Positions 63,690-64,000 of a stretch of DNA of 64,000 bases are shown piece after piece. Positions within the stretch are counted from its first letter, which is position 1. Each line of letters begins with the position of its first letter. The DNA is taken from the NCBI RefSeq assembly GCF_000340565.2, contig NZ_CP007203.1, forward strand, positions 2,262,443 to 2,326,442. The letters run 5' to 3'. The notes under the pieces were generated by a model. It did no database searches and was not told the DNA's origin. It worked only from the letters and a program-made list of their open reading frames with translations. This DNA comes from Nodularia spumigena CCY9414. GTDB taxonomy: Bacteria; Cyanobacteriota; Cyanobacteriia; Cyanobacteriales; Nostocaceae. Both the position numbers and the translations under genes were made by a program.

Positions 63690-63986
63690 GAGCAAGTCCT
63701 AAGTTGACAATTTTATAGACAAAACTATACTTATATTGACAAAAATCAATATATATTTTAGGAAAAAATCAACTACTTGATATATAATACGGTGATATCA
63801 AGTATTGAATTGAGACTATTGCCGACGCGAAAACCAAGCAATGATGGTGGTAGTCTTTTTCAGAAACTTAATTGGAACACAATCGCGTCTGGCTAAGGCG
63901 TGAAAGTCTACTGAGGGATAACTGCTCCCATGCTCCCGTTGAAGTAGAAAGTAAAGTCTAGTTTTGTCTAGGTTTTATATAGCAGA
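63690..63986. mobile_element. 297-bp non-coding mobile element, copy 2
   Basis: Identical to the 29266-29562 copy except at two bases, in the same orientation. It follows the tyrosine kinase stop by 34 bp and ends just before the window edge, so any downstream flank cannot be examined. The 34,424-bp spacing places the whole polysaccharide locus between the two copies. Confidence 0.8.
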
Positions 63987-64000
63987 GTACAACATAAAAA

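Overview
The window looks like chromosomal DNA from a filamentous cyanobacterium of the Nostocales (Nostoc/Anabaena type). The reasons are the many GCGATCGC (HIP1) octamers, G/C-rich short tandem repeats, a 151-residue FurA with the Anabaena CXXC motifs lying next to a group 2 sigma factor (SigC type), and cyanobacterial families throughout. No rRNA or CRISPR array was seen. There is one tRNA, tRNA-Pro(CGG).

Layout. (1) 1-5.6 kb: a plasmid-type replication locus with a CyRepA1/DUF3854-like primase-helicase protein, a small GTG-start gene coupled to it, and a repeat-rich downstream gene, all beside housekeeping genes. (2) 5.7-21.9 kb: core and housekeeping genes: rhodanese, a small gene whose start region is duplicated in tandem, an FAD desaturase-like oxidoreductase, a GAF histidine kinase, a CobN-type chelatase carrying an in-frame 36-bp x5 repeat, a peptidoglycan-binding protein convergent with furA, a lone tnpB, sigC, gpsA and lipA. 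(3) 22.0-28.6 kb: tRNA-Pro, a 1.26-kb untranslated region with structured motifs, then mysA-mysB-mysC-mysD, a complete pathway for mycosporine-like amino acid sunscreens of the shinorine/porphyra type. (4) 28.7-30.7 kb: small conserved genes and a MAPEG gene broken by a 297-bp mobile element. (5) 30.7-63.7 kb: a large surface-polysaccharide locus, nearly all on the minus strand.

The polysaccharide locus holds about ten glycosyltransferases, methyltransferases, acetyltransferases, a Wzy-like polymerase, an O-antigen ABC exporter (Wzm/Wzt), two sugar-nucleotide epimerases, and a nonulosonate (sialic-acid-like) module: a CBS-NeuB-SAF-TIM-barrel fusion, a NeuA-type cytidylyltransferase and a DUF115/Maf-like protein. 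A Wzc-type tyrosine autokinase lies on the plus strand at the right end. The probable logic is that activated sugars, including a CMP-nonulosonate, are made, built into a chain by the transferases, polymerised and/or exported, and controlled by the tyrosine kinase.

The locus is also decaying or being rebuilt. A FkbM methyltransferase has one nonsense codon, a glycosyltransferase is frameshifted and joined head-on to a truncated acetyltransferase, only the C-terminus of a GT61 gene remains, and a methyltransferase next to wzt is cut short. Insertion elements and small inverted-repeat elements are scattered among these. The same 297-bp element occurs at both ends of the locus (29.3 and 63.7 kb) with only two mismatches.
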